A stretch of DNA of 64,000 nt, taken from NCBI RefSeq assembly GCF_900660755.1, contig NZ_LR215050.1, positions 1,364,001-1,428,000 on the forward strand, read 5' to 3'. Shown here in pieces: positions 28,264-37,882 of this stretch (position 1 is its first letter; each line of letters opens with the position of its first letter). Made by a program: the position numbers and the translations under genes. The notes below the pieces were generated by a model. It ran no database searches. It saw only the letters and a list, made by a program, of their open reading frames with translations, and was not told the origin of the DNA. The stretch is from Acholeplasma hippikon (GTDB lineage: Bacteria > Bacillota_I > Bacilli_A > Acholeplasmatales > Acholeplasmataceae).

Positions 28264-30219
28264 ATGTTTACCCTTATTGCACCATATGAACCAAAGGGTG
28301 ATCAAATCACCGCAATCGAAAAATTGAGTGAAAATTTTAATAAAGGTATTAAAGAACAAATCTTACTTGGTGCTACTGGTACTGGTAAAACTTTTACCAT
28401 GGCACATATGATTCAAAAATTAGGTAAAAAAACTTTAGTATTAGCACACAACAAGACTTTAGCTGGACAACTTTATGGCGAGTTAAAGTCTTTTTTCCCT
28501 GAAAATAGAGTAGAGTATTTTATTTCATATTATGATTACTTCCAACCAGAAGCATATGTAGTATCTTCAGATACATATATTGAAAAAGATGCATCTATTA
28601 ACGATGAAATCGATGAGATGAGACATAGTGCAGTAGCATCATTACTCACAAGAGATGATGTCATCGTGGTTGCATCTGTTTCATGTATATATGGTATTGG
28701 GGATCCGGATGATTATAAAAACGCAACCATCTTTTTAAGAGTTGGTGAAGATTATGGTAGAAACAAACTCTTAAATAAATTAGTTGAACTTCAATATGCT
28801 AGAAATGATATTGATTTTCAACGTGGAACATTTAGAGTTCGTGGTGAATCAATTGAAGTGATTCTAGCTAATGAACGTAGTAATGGACTACGTATTACTT
28901 TCTTTGGTGATGAAATTGATGAGTTAACTATTTTTGATCCATTAACTGGTGTTGCTAAAGAAAGAACTGGATTTGCTACGATATTCCCAGCGACACTCTT
29001 TATGTCAAGTAAAGAGAAGTTAAAGGAAAGTATTAGAAGAATTAAAAATGAACTACAAGAACAAATTCATTATTTCCAATCAAAAGGACAATTATTAGAA
29101 GCACAACGCATTGAAATGCGTACGAAGTATGATATTGAAATGTTAGAAGAAGTTGGATTTACTCCAGGAATTGAAAACTATTCAAGACATATCGCATTAC
29201 GTGAAGCCGGTGAAACACCAGCTACACTGGTTGATTTCTTTGGTAATGATTATTTATTAATAGTTGATGAATCACACGTTACAATTCCACAAATCAGAGG
29301 TATGTACTTTGGTGATAGATCAAGAAAAGAAAACTTAGTAAACTACGGATTTAGATTACCAAGTGCTTTAGATAATCGCCCATTAAAGTTTGATGAATTT
29401 GAAGCAAGAAGAGATAAAACAATTTATCTATCAGCTACGCCTGGTCCATATGAATTAGAACGTGGCTTACCAATTGTTGAACAAATTATTAGACCAACCT
29501 ATCTATTAGACCCTGAAATTATTGTTAAACCAACAATGGGTCAAATAGATGATTTATATTTTGAAATTAAAAAACGAATTGAAAATAATGAAAGAACTTT
29601 AGTTACAACATTAACCATTCGTATGAGTGAAGATTTAACGGCTCACTTTAAAGAATTAGGATTAAAAGTAGCTTATCTTCATAGTGAGGTTAAATCACTA
29701 GAAAGAACGGCTATTTTAAGAGACTTACGTTTAGGTAAATATGATGTCTTAGTCGGTATCAACCTTTTAAGAGAAGGTCTAGACTTACCTGAGGTAAGTT
29801 TAGTAGCCATTCTAGATGCTGATAAACAAGGCTTCTTACGTTCAGAACGGTCATTAATCCAAACCATTGGTCGTGCAGCACGTAATATTAACGGTAAAGT
29901 TATTATGTATGCTGACACAGTTTCAGAATCAATGCAATTGGCAATTGATGAAACAAACCGCCGTCGTAAGATTCAAGAAGAGTTTAATAAAAAGAATAAT
30001 GTTAAACCTTACCAAGTGGTTAAAGATATTAGAGATAATATCTCAATTAAAGGTGAGATTATTGAAGATAAAGGTAAGAAAGAAAAATTATCAGCTAAAC
30101 AATTAGAAAAAGAAATTAAACGATTAGAAGTCTTAATGAAACAAGCAGCCAAAGATTTAGACTTTGAAAAAGCAATGGAAATTAGAGACTTAATCTTTGA
30201 TTTAAAATCAGGTAATTAA
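28264..30219 (+). CDS. uvrB: Excinuclease ABC subunit B
   Basis: DNA-damage helicase-like subunit of nucleotide excision repair. The 651 residues include Walker A GATGTGKT (36-43), the beta-hairpin region [11 protein letters not shown], the helicase motif [51 protein letters not shown] and a C-terminal UVR motif ([24 protein letters not shown] region). AGAGGAGGTT precedes the ATG by a normal spacing. Its G+C and codon use look like normal housekeeping sequence, unlike the AT-richer cluster upstream. It is linked to pepF by an 11-base gap. Confidence 0.98.
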   Translation: MFTLIAPYEPKGDQITAIEKLSENFNKGIKEQILLGATGTGKTFTMAHMIQKLGKKTLVLAHNKTLAGQLYGELKSFFPENRVEYFISYYDYFQPEAYVVSSDTYIEKDASINDEIDEMRHSAVASLLTRDDVIVVASVSCIYGIGDPDDYKNATIFLRVGEDYGRNKLLNKLVELQYARNDIDFQRGTFRVRGESIEVILANERSNGLRITFFGDEIDELTIFDPLTGVAKERTGFATIFPATLFMSSKEKLKESIRRIKNELQEQIHYFQSKGQLLEAQRIEMRTKYDIEMLEEVGFTPGIENYSRHIALREAGETPATLVDFFGNDYLLIVDESHVTIPQIRGMYFGDRSRKENLVNYGFRLPSALDNRPLKFDEFEARRDKTIYLSATPGPYELERGLPIVEQIIRPTYLLDPEIIVKPTMGQIDDLYFEIKKRIENNERTLVTTLTIRMSEDLTAHFKELGLKVAYLHSEVKSLERTAILRDLRLGKYDVLVGINLLREGLDLPEVSLVAILDADKQGFLRSERSLIQTIGRAARNINGKVIMYADTVSESMQLAIDETNRRRKIQEEFNKKNNVKPYQVVKDIRDNISIKGEIIEDKGKKEKLSAKQLEKEIKRLEVLMKQAAKDLDFEKAMEIRDLIFDLKSGN

Positions 30220-30230
30220 AAGGAGAGAAC

Positions 30231-31985
30231 ATGCAAGAAATTAACTGGAATTTAGATGATTTATATAAAGGTTTTGACGATAAATACAACGAAGATGTAG
30301 AAGCGTTAGATAGCCTAATTAAAGCATCTATCAAACATCTTCAAAGTTATGATGGAGATGATTTAAAGTATATTGAAAAATATATTGAAAATGAAGAAAA
30401 ACTACAAATCTTAGTAGGTAACTTATATTCATATGCTTCATTATCTGCATCTACTGATGTAACAAATAATGTTGCATTAGGATATATTTCTAAATTAAGT
30501 AATATTTTAAGACAAACAACGGCTGAAAGTGTTAAGTTTAGTCGTTACTTAGCTACAGTAGACTTAGATAAGTTAGCAGAAAAATCAAGTAAGATTAAAA
30601 CTTATTTAACAATCTTCAAACGCCAACAAAAGAGTGCTAAACACTTATTATCAGAACAAGAAGAAATTCTATATGGTAAGTTAAGTGAATTAAGCTCAAG
30701 ATCTTGGAGTCAAATTCAAAGTTTAGCAACTGCTAATTTAATGGTTGAAATTGATGGTAAAGAAGTAACTTTCTCTCATGCTAGAAACTTAGCATATGAT
30801 GCTAACCAAGAGGTACGTAAAGCTGCTTATGAAGCAGAATTAAAAGCATATGAAAAAGTAGATGACTTTGTTGCTTTAGCATTAACAAATATTAAACGCG
30901 AAGTTAATACAATGAATGAACTTCGTGGATATAAATCAGCTTTAGAAAAAACATTAGAACAATCTAATATGACTGAAGCAACTTTAAATGCAATGATTGA
31001 AGCAATTAAAGAATATCGTCCATATTTTGCAGAATACTTAAAAGCTAAAGCAAAATATTTAGGACATGAGAATGGATTACCTTGGTATGATTTATTTGCC
31101 CCAGTTGGGTCTTTAAATAAAACATATAGTTATGAAGAAGCTAAAGATTTAGTAGCTAACGCTTTTGATAGTTATTCAAATAAATTAGGTGATTTTGCTC
31201 GTCGTGCATTTCTTAACAATTGGATTGATGTTTATCCTAAGAAGGGTAAACGTGGTGGAGCGTTTTGTTCTAACCAACCTCAAATTGGCCAATCAAGAAT
31301 CTTACTAAATTTCACTGGTTCATTAGATAATGTATCAACATTAGCGCATGAACTAGGACATGGTTATCATGGTGATGTGATTCAGGCAAATGAACCACTA
31401 CATTGGGATTACCCAATGCCACTAGCAGAAACTGCATCAATTTTCTGTGAAGCCATTATGAATAATTATTTACTAAGTCAAATTACTGATCCAAAAGAAA
31501 GATTATCTATTTTAGAAATGAGTCTACAAGGCGATACACAAGTGATTATTGATATTCTTTCTCGCTTCTTATTTGAAAGTAAAGTATTTAGCGAAGCAGA
31601 CCGTCCAATTGCTAAAGAAGAAATGAAAGCATGGATGTTAGAAGCACAAAAAGAAGCTTATACAACAGGATTAGACCATAATCAATTACATCCATACATG
31701 TGGTTAGTTAAAGGACACTATTATAGTGCTGGGTTAGGTTATTATAACTTCCCATATGCATTCGGATTACTCTTTGGTAAAGGCTTATATGCACAATACC
31801 TAAAAGATAAGGAATCATTCTTAAAAAATTATGATGCATTACTTGCTTTAACATGTAAAGAAGATGCAGAAGTTGTTGCCATGTCAATGGGAATTGATAT
31901 TACCAAAAAAGAGTTCTGGATGGATTCTTTAGCTATGATTAAAAAGGACATCGATGAGGTCATAGCATTATTAAATTTAGAATAA
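30231..31985 (+). CDS. pepF: Oligoendopeptidase F (M3 family)
   Basis: A 584-residue cytoplasmic zinc peptidase that would trim peptides of roughly 7-17 residues. The zinc motif is H373-E374-L-G-H377 (TLAHELGHGYH), with the downstream Glu in ETASIFCEA. The length fits the PepF/pz-peptidase group. It has AGGAGAG before the ATG and follows uvrB closely. There is no signal peptide. Confidence 0.95.
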   Translation: MQEINWNLDDLYKGFDDKYNEDVEALDSLIKASIKHLQSYDGDDLKYIEKYIENEEKLQILVGNLYSYASLSASTDVTNNVALGYISKLSNILRQTTAESVKFSRYLATVDLDKLAEKSSKIKTYLTIFKRQQKSAKHLLSEQEEILYGKLSELSSRSWSQIQSLATANLMVEIDGKEVTFSHARNLAYDANQEVRKAAYEAELKAYEKVDDFVALALTNIKREVNTMNELRGYKSALEKTLEQSNMTEATLNAMIEAIKEYRPYFAEYLKAKAKYLGHENGLPWYDLFAPVGSLNKTYSYEEAKDLVANAFDSYSNKLGDFARRAFLNNWIDVYPKKGKRGGAFCSNQPQIGQSRILLNFTGSLDNVSTLAHELGHGYHGDVIQANEPLHWDYPMPLAETASIFCEAIMNNYLLSQITDPKERLSILEMSLQGDTQVIIDILSRFLFESKVFSEADRPIAKEEMKAWMLEAQKEAYTTGLDHNQLHPYMWLVKGHYYSAGLGYYNFPYAFGLLFGKGLYAQYLKDKESFLKNYDALLALTCKEDAEVVAMSMGIDITKKEFWMDSLAMIKKDIDEVIALLNLE

Positions 31986-31994
31986 AATAGGGTA

Positions 31995-32003
31995 TGCTAT
32001 AAT
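31995..32003 (+). promoter_or_regulatory. Extended -10 promoter for the polysaccharide control operon
   Basis: TG-C-TATAAT (TATAAT 31998-32003), 30 bases before ATG 32034; no clear -35. Same extended -10 as at 5261-5269. Confidence 0.6.
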
Positions 32004-32033
32004 AGATTATAGAAAATACTTAAGGAGAAAAGT

Positions 32034-32768
32034 ATGAATAATGAAAATTTAGAAAGTCAAGACCAAGGGATTAGTCTTGCAGATATTTTCAGGTTACTTA
32101 GAATTAACTGGATTTTAATTGTGTCATTTACTTTTGTAGCAATGTTAGCTGCAGGTTTCTATAGTTTCACAATGGTTCCAAATAAATATAAATCATCATC
32201 TGAAATGATGGTATTTATGTACTCAACTGGTTCTAATGTTGATCCTGATAATCCGATCTATGACTTAAATGCTTCAAGATTATTTATTGATACAGCAATT
32301 GGGATTATTAAATCAGATTATGTTATTAATGAAGTAAGAATTGATGCAGAAGAAAACAATGTTGAAATCCCAGGCTACTTAAGAAATAGCGATATTGTAA
32401 GAAATATATCAGTCACATCTTCAAGTACAAGTTTTATCATCAAAGTAAGTTTCATTAGTGAAGATGAGACATTTGCACAAGACATGGCTAATTTAATTAC
32501 AAGCGTCACTGTAAAACTTCTACAAGAAGATTTTAATGGTAACTTTATTAAGTTAACAGATGCTTCTACACCAGAAGATGATTCACCCAATAAGATTTTA
32601 TACACAATCGTTGGTGCAATGGCTGGGGCAATCTTAGCAGTAGGTATTGTATTCTTAAAACAATTAATTAGAAATACTTATATGTCAAAAGATGAACTTG
32701 AAAAAGGTACTGGTATCCAAGTTCTTGGTGTGATTCCTGAGTTCCAAGTGAAGGAGAGAAGAAAATGA
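32034..32768 (+). CDS. Polysaccharide copolymerase / BY-kinase modulator (Wzz, CpsC/YveK family)
   Basis: The 244-residue protein has two membrane helices (about 28-48 and 193-213) flanking an extracellular domain, the layout of CpsC/CapA adaptors. SLADIFRLLRINW before helix 1 and DASTPEDDSPNKILY before helix 2 (proline-rich motif) are typical. It controls chain length and activates the kinase encoded next. The order adaptor, kinase, phosphatase is that of Gram-positive capsule operons. It overlaps the kinase start by four bases. Confidence 0.9.
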   Translation: MNNENLESQDQGISLADIFRLLRINWILIVSFTFVAMLAAGFYSFTMVPNKYKSSSEMMVFMYSTGSNVDPDNPIYDLNASRLFIDTAIGIIKSDYVINEVRIDAEENNVEIPGYLRNSDIVRNISVTSSSTSFIIKVSFISEDETFAQDMANLITSVTVKLLQEDFNGNFIKLTDASTPEDDSPNKILYTIVGAMAGAILAVGIVFLKQLIRNTYMSKDELEKGTGIQVLGVIPEFQVKERRK

Positions 32769-33514
32769 GACGTAAAAAACTTTTTCAAAAAGAACGCGTA
32801 CAACAATATGATTATTTAGTTGTTCATGAACAACCAATGTCATATCATGCGGAAGCCTTCCAAAAAGCATTAGTTAACTTAGAATACGTTAACGTTGATG
32901 GTAACTTAAAGGTATTACAATTTACTTCAAGCTTAGCTGGCGCAGGTAAAACAACAACTATTTCAAATATTGCTTATTTAATGGCTAAAAAAGGTAAAAA
33001 AGTAGTTGTCCTTGATTTAGACTTAAGAAAACCAAAAATTAACCGTATTTTCAAAGCAGCGAATGAAAATGGTATTACAGATTATTTAGCTGGTAAAGTT
33101 AAATATGAAAAATTAGTTAGATATGATGAAAAATTCAAAATTCATTATATTGTAAGTGGTGAAAAAACAACTGCAGTTGTTAACGTCTTAGAAGCACAAA
33201 AATTAAAAGACTTAATAGCAAGATTACGTGCAGAGTTTGATTATGTTATTCTAGATTCACCACCAGTTTTAGCGGTATCAGACTCATTATATATTGCTCG
33301 TTTAGCAGATGGTGTGATTTTCGTAGTTGCACAAAATGAGGCGAAACGTGCAGTAATTAATGAAGCAATTGCAACTCTTAAACAAAATAATGTGAACATT
33401 ATTGGTTCAATGTTTACACTAGTAGATGTTAAAGAAAGTGAATTATATGCATATACATATGGTTATGGATATGGATATACTTCTTCAGAACAAATTGAAG
33501 ATACTAAAGAATGA
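32765..33514 (+). CDS. BY-family tyrosine kinase (CpsD/YwqD type)
   Basis: The 249-residue cytoplasmic kinase has Walker A GAGKTTT (59-65), Walker A' VVVLDLDLRKP (80-90) and Walker B VILDSPPV (161-168). The C-terminus carries six tyrosines at alternating positions 228, 230, 232, 234, 236 and 238 (YAYTYGYGYGY), the autophosphorylation cluster. With the adaptor upstream it would control polysaccharide assembly by cycles of phosphorylation. It is separate from the adaptor, as in Firmicutes, and not fused as in Proteobacteria. It overlaps both neighbours by ATGA junctions. Confidence 0.95.
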   Translation: MRRKKLFQKERVQQYDYLVVHEQPMSYHAEAFQKALVNLEYVNVDGNLKVLQFTSSLAGAGKTTTISNIAYLMAKKGKKVVVLDLDLRKPKINRIFKAANENGITDYLAGKVKYEKLVRYDEKFKIHYIVSGEKTTAVVNVLEAQKLKDLIARLRAEFDYVILDSPPVLAVSDSLYIARLADGVIFVVAQNEAKRAVINEAIATLKQNNVNIIGSMFTLVDVKESELYAYTYGYGYGYTSSEQIEDTKE

Positions 33515-34164
33515 TTGATATTCATACACATATCATGCCAAACGTCGATGATGGGGCAAAAAGTTATGAAGAAGCTTTAGAGATGTTAAAGATGGAGTTG
33601 GCAGGAGGCGTAAAGCGCGTTGTGCTGACTCCTCATGTTCAAAATAGGGTACAAAAAGTATCTAGTCATGAACTTGAAAGACTTTTTAATGATTTTAAAG
33701 CTTATGTATCAAAACATCTACCTGAAATGAAACTTTATCTAGGTGCCGAAGTTAAATACGATGAATTTAAAGACACTGATTATGATAGGTACACTATAAA
33801 GGGAACCAACTATTTATTAATTGAGTTTTCTCAAACAAAAGAAGAAAACATTGTTGATGTATTATACAATTTAATCTCAAAGGGCTATCAACCAATTTTA
33901 GCTCATGTTGAAAGATATACATATTTATCAGTTGATCAAGTCAAACGTATTAAATCAGATGGCTCTTGGATTCAAGTGAATTCAGGCGCAGTCTTAGGCA
34001 AAGATGGATTTAAATATAAGCATCTAGCAATGAAATACATTAAGCTAGGGCTAATTGATTTTATTGCATCTGATGCTCATGATATAATAAAAAGAACTCC
34101 AAGTTTACAACAAGCAATAAAGAAAGTATCGAAAAAATTTAAAATGAGAGAGATAGAGATATGA
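33511..34164 (+). CDS. PHP-family tyrosine phosphatase (CpsB/YwqE type)
   Basis: The 217-residue metal-dependent phosphatase begins MIDIHTHIMPNVDDGA, with the PHP metal-binding H-x-H and the CpsB-type DDGA; further ligands are in LTPHVQN, LAHVERYTYL and IASDAHD. It would dephosphorylate the tyrosine cluster of the kinase encoded upstream. Completes a CpsB/C/D control set. The preceding gene overlaps by four bases and so does the next. Confidence 0.93.
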   Translation: MIDIHTHIMPNVDDGAKSYEEALEMLKMELAGGVKRVVLTPHVQNRVQKVSSHELERLFNDFKAYVSKHLPEMKLYLGAEVKYDEFKDTDYDRYTIKGTNYLLIEFSQTKEENIVDVLYNLISKGYQPILAHVERYTYLSVDQVKRIKSDGSWIQVNSGAVLGKDGFKYKHLAMKYIKLGLIDFIASDAHDIIKRTPSLQQAIKKVSKKFKMREIEI

Positions 34165-35030
34165 GTAAATACGTGATTGTAACAGATTCAACAACAGATT
34201 TACCTGCAAGTTTTGCAGAAGAATTAGGTTTAATGGTATTACCATTACGCTTTAATCTAAATGGTAAAGAGTATACAAACTATTTAGATAACAGGGAATT
34301 AGATCCAAAGGTATTCTATGATGCAGTACGTGGTGGTGCACAACCAACCACATCACAAATCAATCCTGAGGATTATATTTCAGTTTTAACGCCAGTACTT
34401 AAAGAAGGTAAAGATATTTTAATCTTAGCATTCTCAAGTGGATTAAGTGGTACATTCAATTCAGCTAGAATTGCAGTTGATGAGTTAGCTAGTGAATTTA
34501 AAGAGAGAAAAATTCTATTAGTTGATACAAAGTCTGCATCTTTAGGTGAAGGATTATTGGTTACTTTAGCTGCTAGAGAAGCTAAAGCTGGAAAATCTAT
34601 TGAAGAAGTTAAAGCTTATGCCGAAAGCTTAGTGCCTCGTTTAGCCCACTGGTTTACAGTAGATGATATTGGTCACTTAGTGCGCGGTGGAAGACTTTCT
34701 AAAGTAGCAGGGTTTGTTGCTAAGCTCGCTAGTATTAAACCAGTCTTACATTGTAACACTGAAGGTAAATTAGCTGCTCGTCATAAAGCAATTGGACGTA
34801 AACGCGCAATTAAAGCTTTAGTTGAAGAGATGGTTAAAACAGCTAAACCAGGTAAACAAATCGTTTATATTGGACATTCTGATGATTTAGAAGGTGCTGA
34901 AGCATTAGCAGCTGAAGTTAAACTTCACTTTGAAATTGAAGAATTAGTTATTAATATGATTGGACCAGTGATTGGATCACATGCTGGCCAAGGCACATTA
35001 GCTTTATTCTTTGTTGCTGAAAATAGATAA
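34161..35030 (+). CDS. DegV-family fatty-acid-binding protein
   Basis: The 289 residues follow the DegV pattern: VIVTDSTTDLPAS, QPTTSQINPEDY, FSSGLSGTFNSAR, DTKSASLGEGLLV, VDDIGHLVRGGRLSK and GPVIGSHAGQGTLA. DegV proteins bind fatty acids and, in Firmicutes, present them to the FakA kinase. Here it overlaps the phosphatase gene by four bases, so it is co-transcribed with the polysaccharide control genes; no FakA is visible. A lipid supply role for surface glycan carriers is only a guess. A strong terminator follows. Confidence 0.92.
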   Translation: MSKYVIVTDSTTDLPASFAEELGLMVLPLRFNLNGKEYTNYLDNRELDPKVFYDAVRGGAQPTTSQINPEDYISVLTPVLKEGKDILILAFSSGLSGTFNSARIAVDELASEFKERKILLVDTKSASLGEGLLVTLAAREAKAGKSIEEVKAYAESLVPRLAHWFTVDDIGHLVRGGRLSKVAGFVAKLASIKPVLHCNTEGKLAARHKAIGRKRAIKALVEEMVKTAKPGKQIVYIGHSDDLEGAEALAAEVKLHFEIEELVINMIGPVIGSHAGQGTLALFFVAENR

Positions 35031-35087
35031 TATTTAAATTAAACTTGGGTTACATAAAAAACGAAGTCAAAAATATAAAAAAATTAG

Positions 35088-35119
35088 AACTCCCTTAGGG
35101 GAGTTTTTCTTTTTTTAGA
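35088..35119 (+). terminator. Rho-independent terminator
   Basis: AACTCCC (35088-35094), loop TTAG, GGGAGTT (35099-35105), followed by a T-rich run to 35117. Ends the 32.0-35.0 kb operon. Confidence 0.9.
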
Positions 35120-35142
35120 GTATAATATAAGTAACAATAAAA

Positions 35143-35188
35143 CTTATATGGAGATATAAGGCATATTGACTTACGATGTAATGTAAGT
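35143..35188 (+). promoter_or_regulatory. Two tandem stem-loops in the leader of the next glycosyltransferase gene
   Basis: CTTATAT (35143-35149), loop GGAG, ATATAAG (35154-35160); then ACTTAC (35169-35174) and GTAAGT (35183-35188). A TATAAT at 35121-35126 could start a transcript carrying both in a 120-base leader. The first loop exposes GGAG. They may be regulatory RNA structure or protein sites; function unknown. Confidence 0.35.
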
Positions 35189-35259
35189 TCTTATTCAATT
35201 TTAATTATTTTTAGAAGTATATATATAAGTGAATTAAAAAGGGTTAAGGGGGATTTAAC

Positions 35260-36360
35260 ATGATCAAATTACTTTATATATTACCAGAATTATATTTAAC
35301 TAATGGGATTACAAGTTATGTAATGAACCATTATGAAAGATTAGACCATACCAAATTTAGTGTGGACTTTTTAATTGCTAAAGGTGCAGATAAAAAGTAT
35401 CTTGATATCATTGAAGGCAATCAAGATAAAATTATCCAAACACCTAAAATTAATGATGCCCATTACAAACAGTTTAGAAAACATGCGAAAGAAGTATTTA
35501 GCACGACAAAATATGATATTGTTCATTCACATGACTTCAATTGGGGTATGCCTTATTTAAGAGAAGCTAAGAAACAGGGTGTTAAGGTAAGAATATTCCA
35601 TGCACACTCAATGAAGGGTTCTGAAAAGTTCTTTAAACGTGTACGCAATGATATCTTTATCCCTAGAACAGTTCGTGCAGCAAATGAACTATTTGCGTGT
35701 AGTTCAATTGCAGGACACAAGTTCTTTAAGAAAAAACCATTCTATTTAGCACATAACGCAATCAATAAAGCTTTATTCTTATATAGTGAAAAATTAAGAA
35801 AAGAGATTAAGGAAGAATTAGCTATTGATTCTTCCAAGAAAGTGATTGGATACTTTGGTAGATTTAATGAAAGAAAAAATACTTTATTCTTATTAAGTAT
35901 TATGAAGGAAATCATTAAAACAAGAACTGATATTCATTTACTCTTAATTGGACATGGTGCTTTACAAGAAGAGATATTTAGGATTGTTGCTGAAGATAAT
36001 TTAGAAGACTATGTTTCGGTATTAGATCCTAGGGATGATATTTATCGCTATTATTCTGTACTTGATTTATTTATCTTACCTTCATTATATGAAGGACTAC
36101 CTGTTGTTGGGGTAGAAGCATTATTTAATGGTGTTCCACAACTTTATTCAAACAATATTACAAAAGAGATTAATTTACTTAACACAATTACATATTTAAA
36201 TATTCATGATGATATCAATGTTTGGGTTACTGAAGTATTAAAATTAGTTGATAAGAAGGTAAATAGAAAAGAAGTTGATTTATCTAAATTAGTAAATTAT
36301 GATATTGAAAAACAAGCAAAAGTTTTAGAAAATAAATACATTGAGTTAGTAAATAAATAA
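35260..36360 (+). CDS. Glycosyltransferase family 4 (EpsF-like)
   Basis: The 366-residue GT-B enzyme opens KLLYILPELYLTNGITSYVMNH and has HSHDFNWG, HAHSMKG, IGYFGRFNERKNTLFL, and LPSLYEGLPVVGVEALFNG (EX7E region), followed by GVPQLYSNN. This is the EpsF/capsular GT4 group. It is a single gene between two terminators, with AAGGGGG before the ATG. It probably acts on the same polysaccharide as the 14.6-28.2 kb cluster. Donor unknown. Confidence 0.87.
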   Translation: MIKLLYILPELYLTNGITSYVMNHYERLDHTKFSVDFLIAKGADKKYLDIIEGNQDKIIQTPKINDAHYKQFRKHAKEVFSTTKYDIVHSHDFNWGMPYLREAKKQGVKVRIFHAHSMKGSEKFFKRVRNDIFIPRTVRAANELFACSSIAGHKFFKKKPFYLAHNAINKALFLYSEKLRKEIKEELAIDSSKKVIGYFGRFNERKNTLFLLSIMKEIIKTRTDIHLLLIGHGALQEEIFRIVAEDNLEDYVSVLDPRDDIYRYYSVLDLFILPSLYEGLPVVGVEALFNGVPQLYSNNITKEINLLNTITYLNIHDDINVWVTEVLKLVDKKVNRKEVDLSKLVNYDIEKQAKVLENKYIELVNK

Positions 36361-36368
36361 CAAATTTC

Positions 36369-36397
36369 AAGAGAATGTCATGGCACATTCTCTTTTT
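36369..36397 (+). terminator. Rho-independent terminator
   Basis: AAGAGAATGT (36369-36378) pairs perfectly with ACATTCTCTT (36385-36394) around CATGGC, followed by T's. Confidence 0.9.
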
Positions 36398-36425
36398 ATA
36401 TGGGAAAAAATAGATATCTAAATAC

Positions 36426-36440
36426 AAAAAACGTTTTCAG
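36426..36440. promoter_or_regulatory. Weak cre/LacI-like palindrome AAAACGTTTT
   Basis: AAAAAACGTTTTCAG has CG at its centre and the CGTTTTCA half also seen at 54967, but lacks the cre TG. It lies about 40 bases upstream of a TATAAT (36474-36479) that may serve nox. Confidence 0.25.
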
Positions 36441-36473
36441 AAGCAAAGGTTTTTTCTTATTCTTTTATAAGCA

Positions 36474-36479
36474 TATAAT
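36474..36479 (+). promoter_or_regulatory. Possible -10 box of nox
   Basis: Perfect TATAAT 54 bases before the nox ATG; the -35 region is only TTTTTC. A palindrome CCCATAT-AA-ATATGGG (36498-36513) follows in the leader. Confidence 0.4.
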
Positions 36480-36497
36480 AAGTGCGTTAAAGACGAG

Positions 36498-36513
36498 CCC
36501 ATATAAATATGGG
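36498..36513 (+). other. GC-capped palindrome in the nox leader
   Basis: CCCATAT (36498-36504), AA, ATATGGG (36507-36513): a perfect palindrome 20 bases before the ATG and just upstream of TAAGGAG. It could be an operator or a small RNA hairpin near the ribosome binding site. Confidence 0.4.
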
Positions 36514-36532
36514 AAATAAATAAGGAGTTCAT

Positions 36533-37870
36533 ATGAAAGTTGTGGTTATTGGATGTACACACGCAGGTACAGCCGCAGTCAAAAATATTTTAAAACAAAA
36601 CAAAGACGTAGAAGTTGTTGTTTTTGAAAGAAATAACAACGTATCATTCTTATCATGCGGGATTGCCCTTTATGTTGGTGGTGTTGTAAAAGATGTGAAT
36701 GGATTATTCTACTCAAACCCAGAAGAACTAGCAAGTTTAGGTGCTAAAGTTAATATGGAACATGATGTATTATCAATTGATTATGATAATAAAAAAGTAA
36801 CAGTAAAAAACTTAAACACAGAAGAAACATTTACTGAAAGCTTTGATAAATTAGTATTAGCAACTGGTTCTTGGCCAATTGTTCCTAATATTGAAGGCAT
36901 TCGTTCAAAAAATGTATTATTATCAAAGAACTTTAATCAAGCAAACGAAATTATCGCTAAATCTAAAGATGCGAAGAAAATTGTTGTTGTTGGGGCTGGT
37001 TACATTGGTGTTGAACTAGCAGAAGCATTTGAAATGAATGGTAAAGAAGTTGTCTTAGTAGACGGCGAAACAAGAATTATGCCTAAGTATTTAGATCCAG
37101 AATTTACTGAATTAGCTGAAAATCAATTTACAAAACATGGTATTAAATTAGCTTTAGGACAAAAGGTTAAGGGGTTTAAAACAAATGGTGATATTGCTAC
37201 TCATATTATTACTGACAAAGAAGCATTCGAAGCAGATTTAATTATTATGTGTATTGGCTTTAGACCAAACGCTTCATTATATCAAGGTCAATTAGATACA
37301 ACACCTAATGGTGCAATTATCGTCAATGAATATATGCAAACATCTAACAAAGATGTTTATGCTTGTGGCGACTGTGTGAATGTATACTACAACCCAACTG
37401 ATGAATACAGATATATTCCACTTGCTACAAATGCAGTAAGAATGGGTGCTTTAGTTGGTTTAAATATCTTAGAAAATAAGATTAAATATCAAGGCACACA
37501 AGGTACTTCAGGTATTAAGATTTATGATTTATCAATCGCATCAACTGGTTTAACTGAAGGGGTAGCTAAAGCTGCTGGCATTAACTATGGTGTGGTAACA
37601 GTTAAAGATCATAACCGTCCTGAATTCATGCCTACATTTGATGATGTTATGCTAAAGTTAACATTTGATAAAGATACAAGAAGAGTTTTAGGTGGTCAAA
37701 TATTATCAACATATGATTTAACAGATAAGATGAATATTTTATCAATTGTTATCCAAAATAAAATGACTGTAGAAGAACTAGCATTCTCTGATTTCTTTTT
37801 CCAACCATACTTTAATAAACCTTGGAACTTATTAAATATTGCTGCATTAGAAGCAATTCATATTAAATAA
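36533..37870 (+). CDS. nox: NADH oxidase (FAD-dependent, water-forming Nox type)
   Basis: The 445-residue flavoprotein starts VVVIGCTHAGTAAV and has the redox cysteine in SFLSCGIALYVGG, the middle NAD-binding IVVVGAGYIGVELAEAF and FAD-binding VYACGDCV. It would reduce oxygen to water with NADH, regenerating NAD for glycolysis in a fermenting cell. The closely related CoA-disulfide reductases share these motifs, but the N-terminal wording is that of streptococcal/enterococcal Nox. Single gene with its own promoter region and a strong terminator. Confidence 0.92.
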   Translation: MKVVVIGCTHAGTAAVKNILKQNKDVEVVVFERNNNVSFLSCGIALYVGGVVKDVNGLFYSNPEELASLGAKVNMEHDVLSIDYDNKKVTVKNLNTEETFTESFDKLVLATGSWPIVPNIEGIRSKNVLLSKNFNQANEIIAKSKDAKKIVVVGAGYIGVELAEAFEMNGKEVVLVDGETRIMPKYLDPEFTELAENQFTKHGIKLALGQKVKGFKTNGDIATHIITDKEAFEADLIIMCIGFRPNASLYQGQLDTTPNGAIIVNEYMQTSNKDVYACGDCVNVYYNPTDEYRYIPLATNAVRMGALVGLNILENKIKYQGTQGTSGIKIYDLSIASTGLTEGVAKAAGINYGVVTVKDHNRPEFMPTFDDVMLKLTFDKDTRRVLGGQILSTYDLTDKMNILSIVIQNKMTVEELAFSDFFFQPYFNKPWNLLNIAALEAIHIK

Positions 37871-37882
37871 CAAAAATTAAGT

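Noticed and set aside
29867-30106. Plus-strand frame inside uvrB
   Set aside because: It overlaps conserved UvrB sequence in another frame and has no ribosome binding site.
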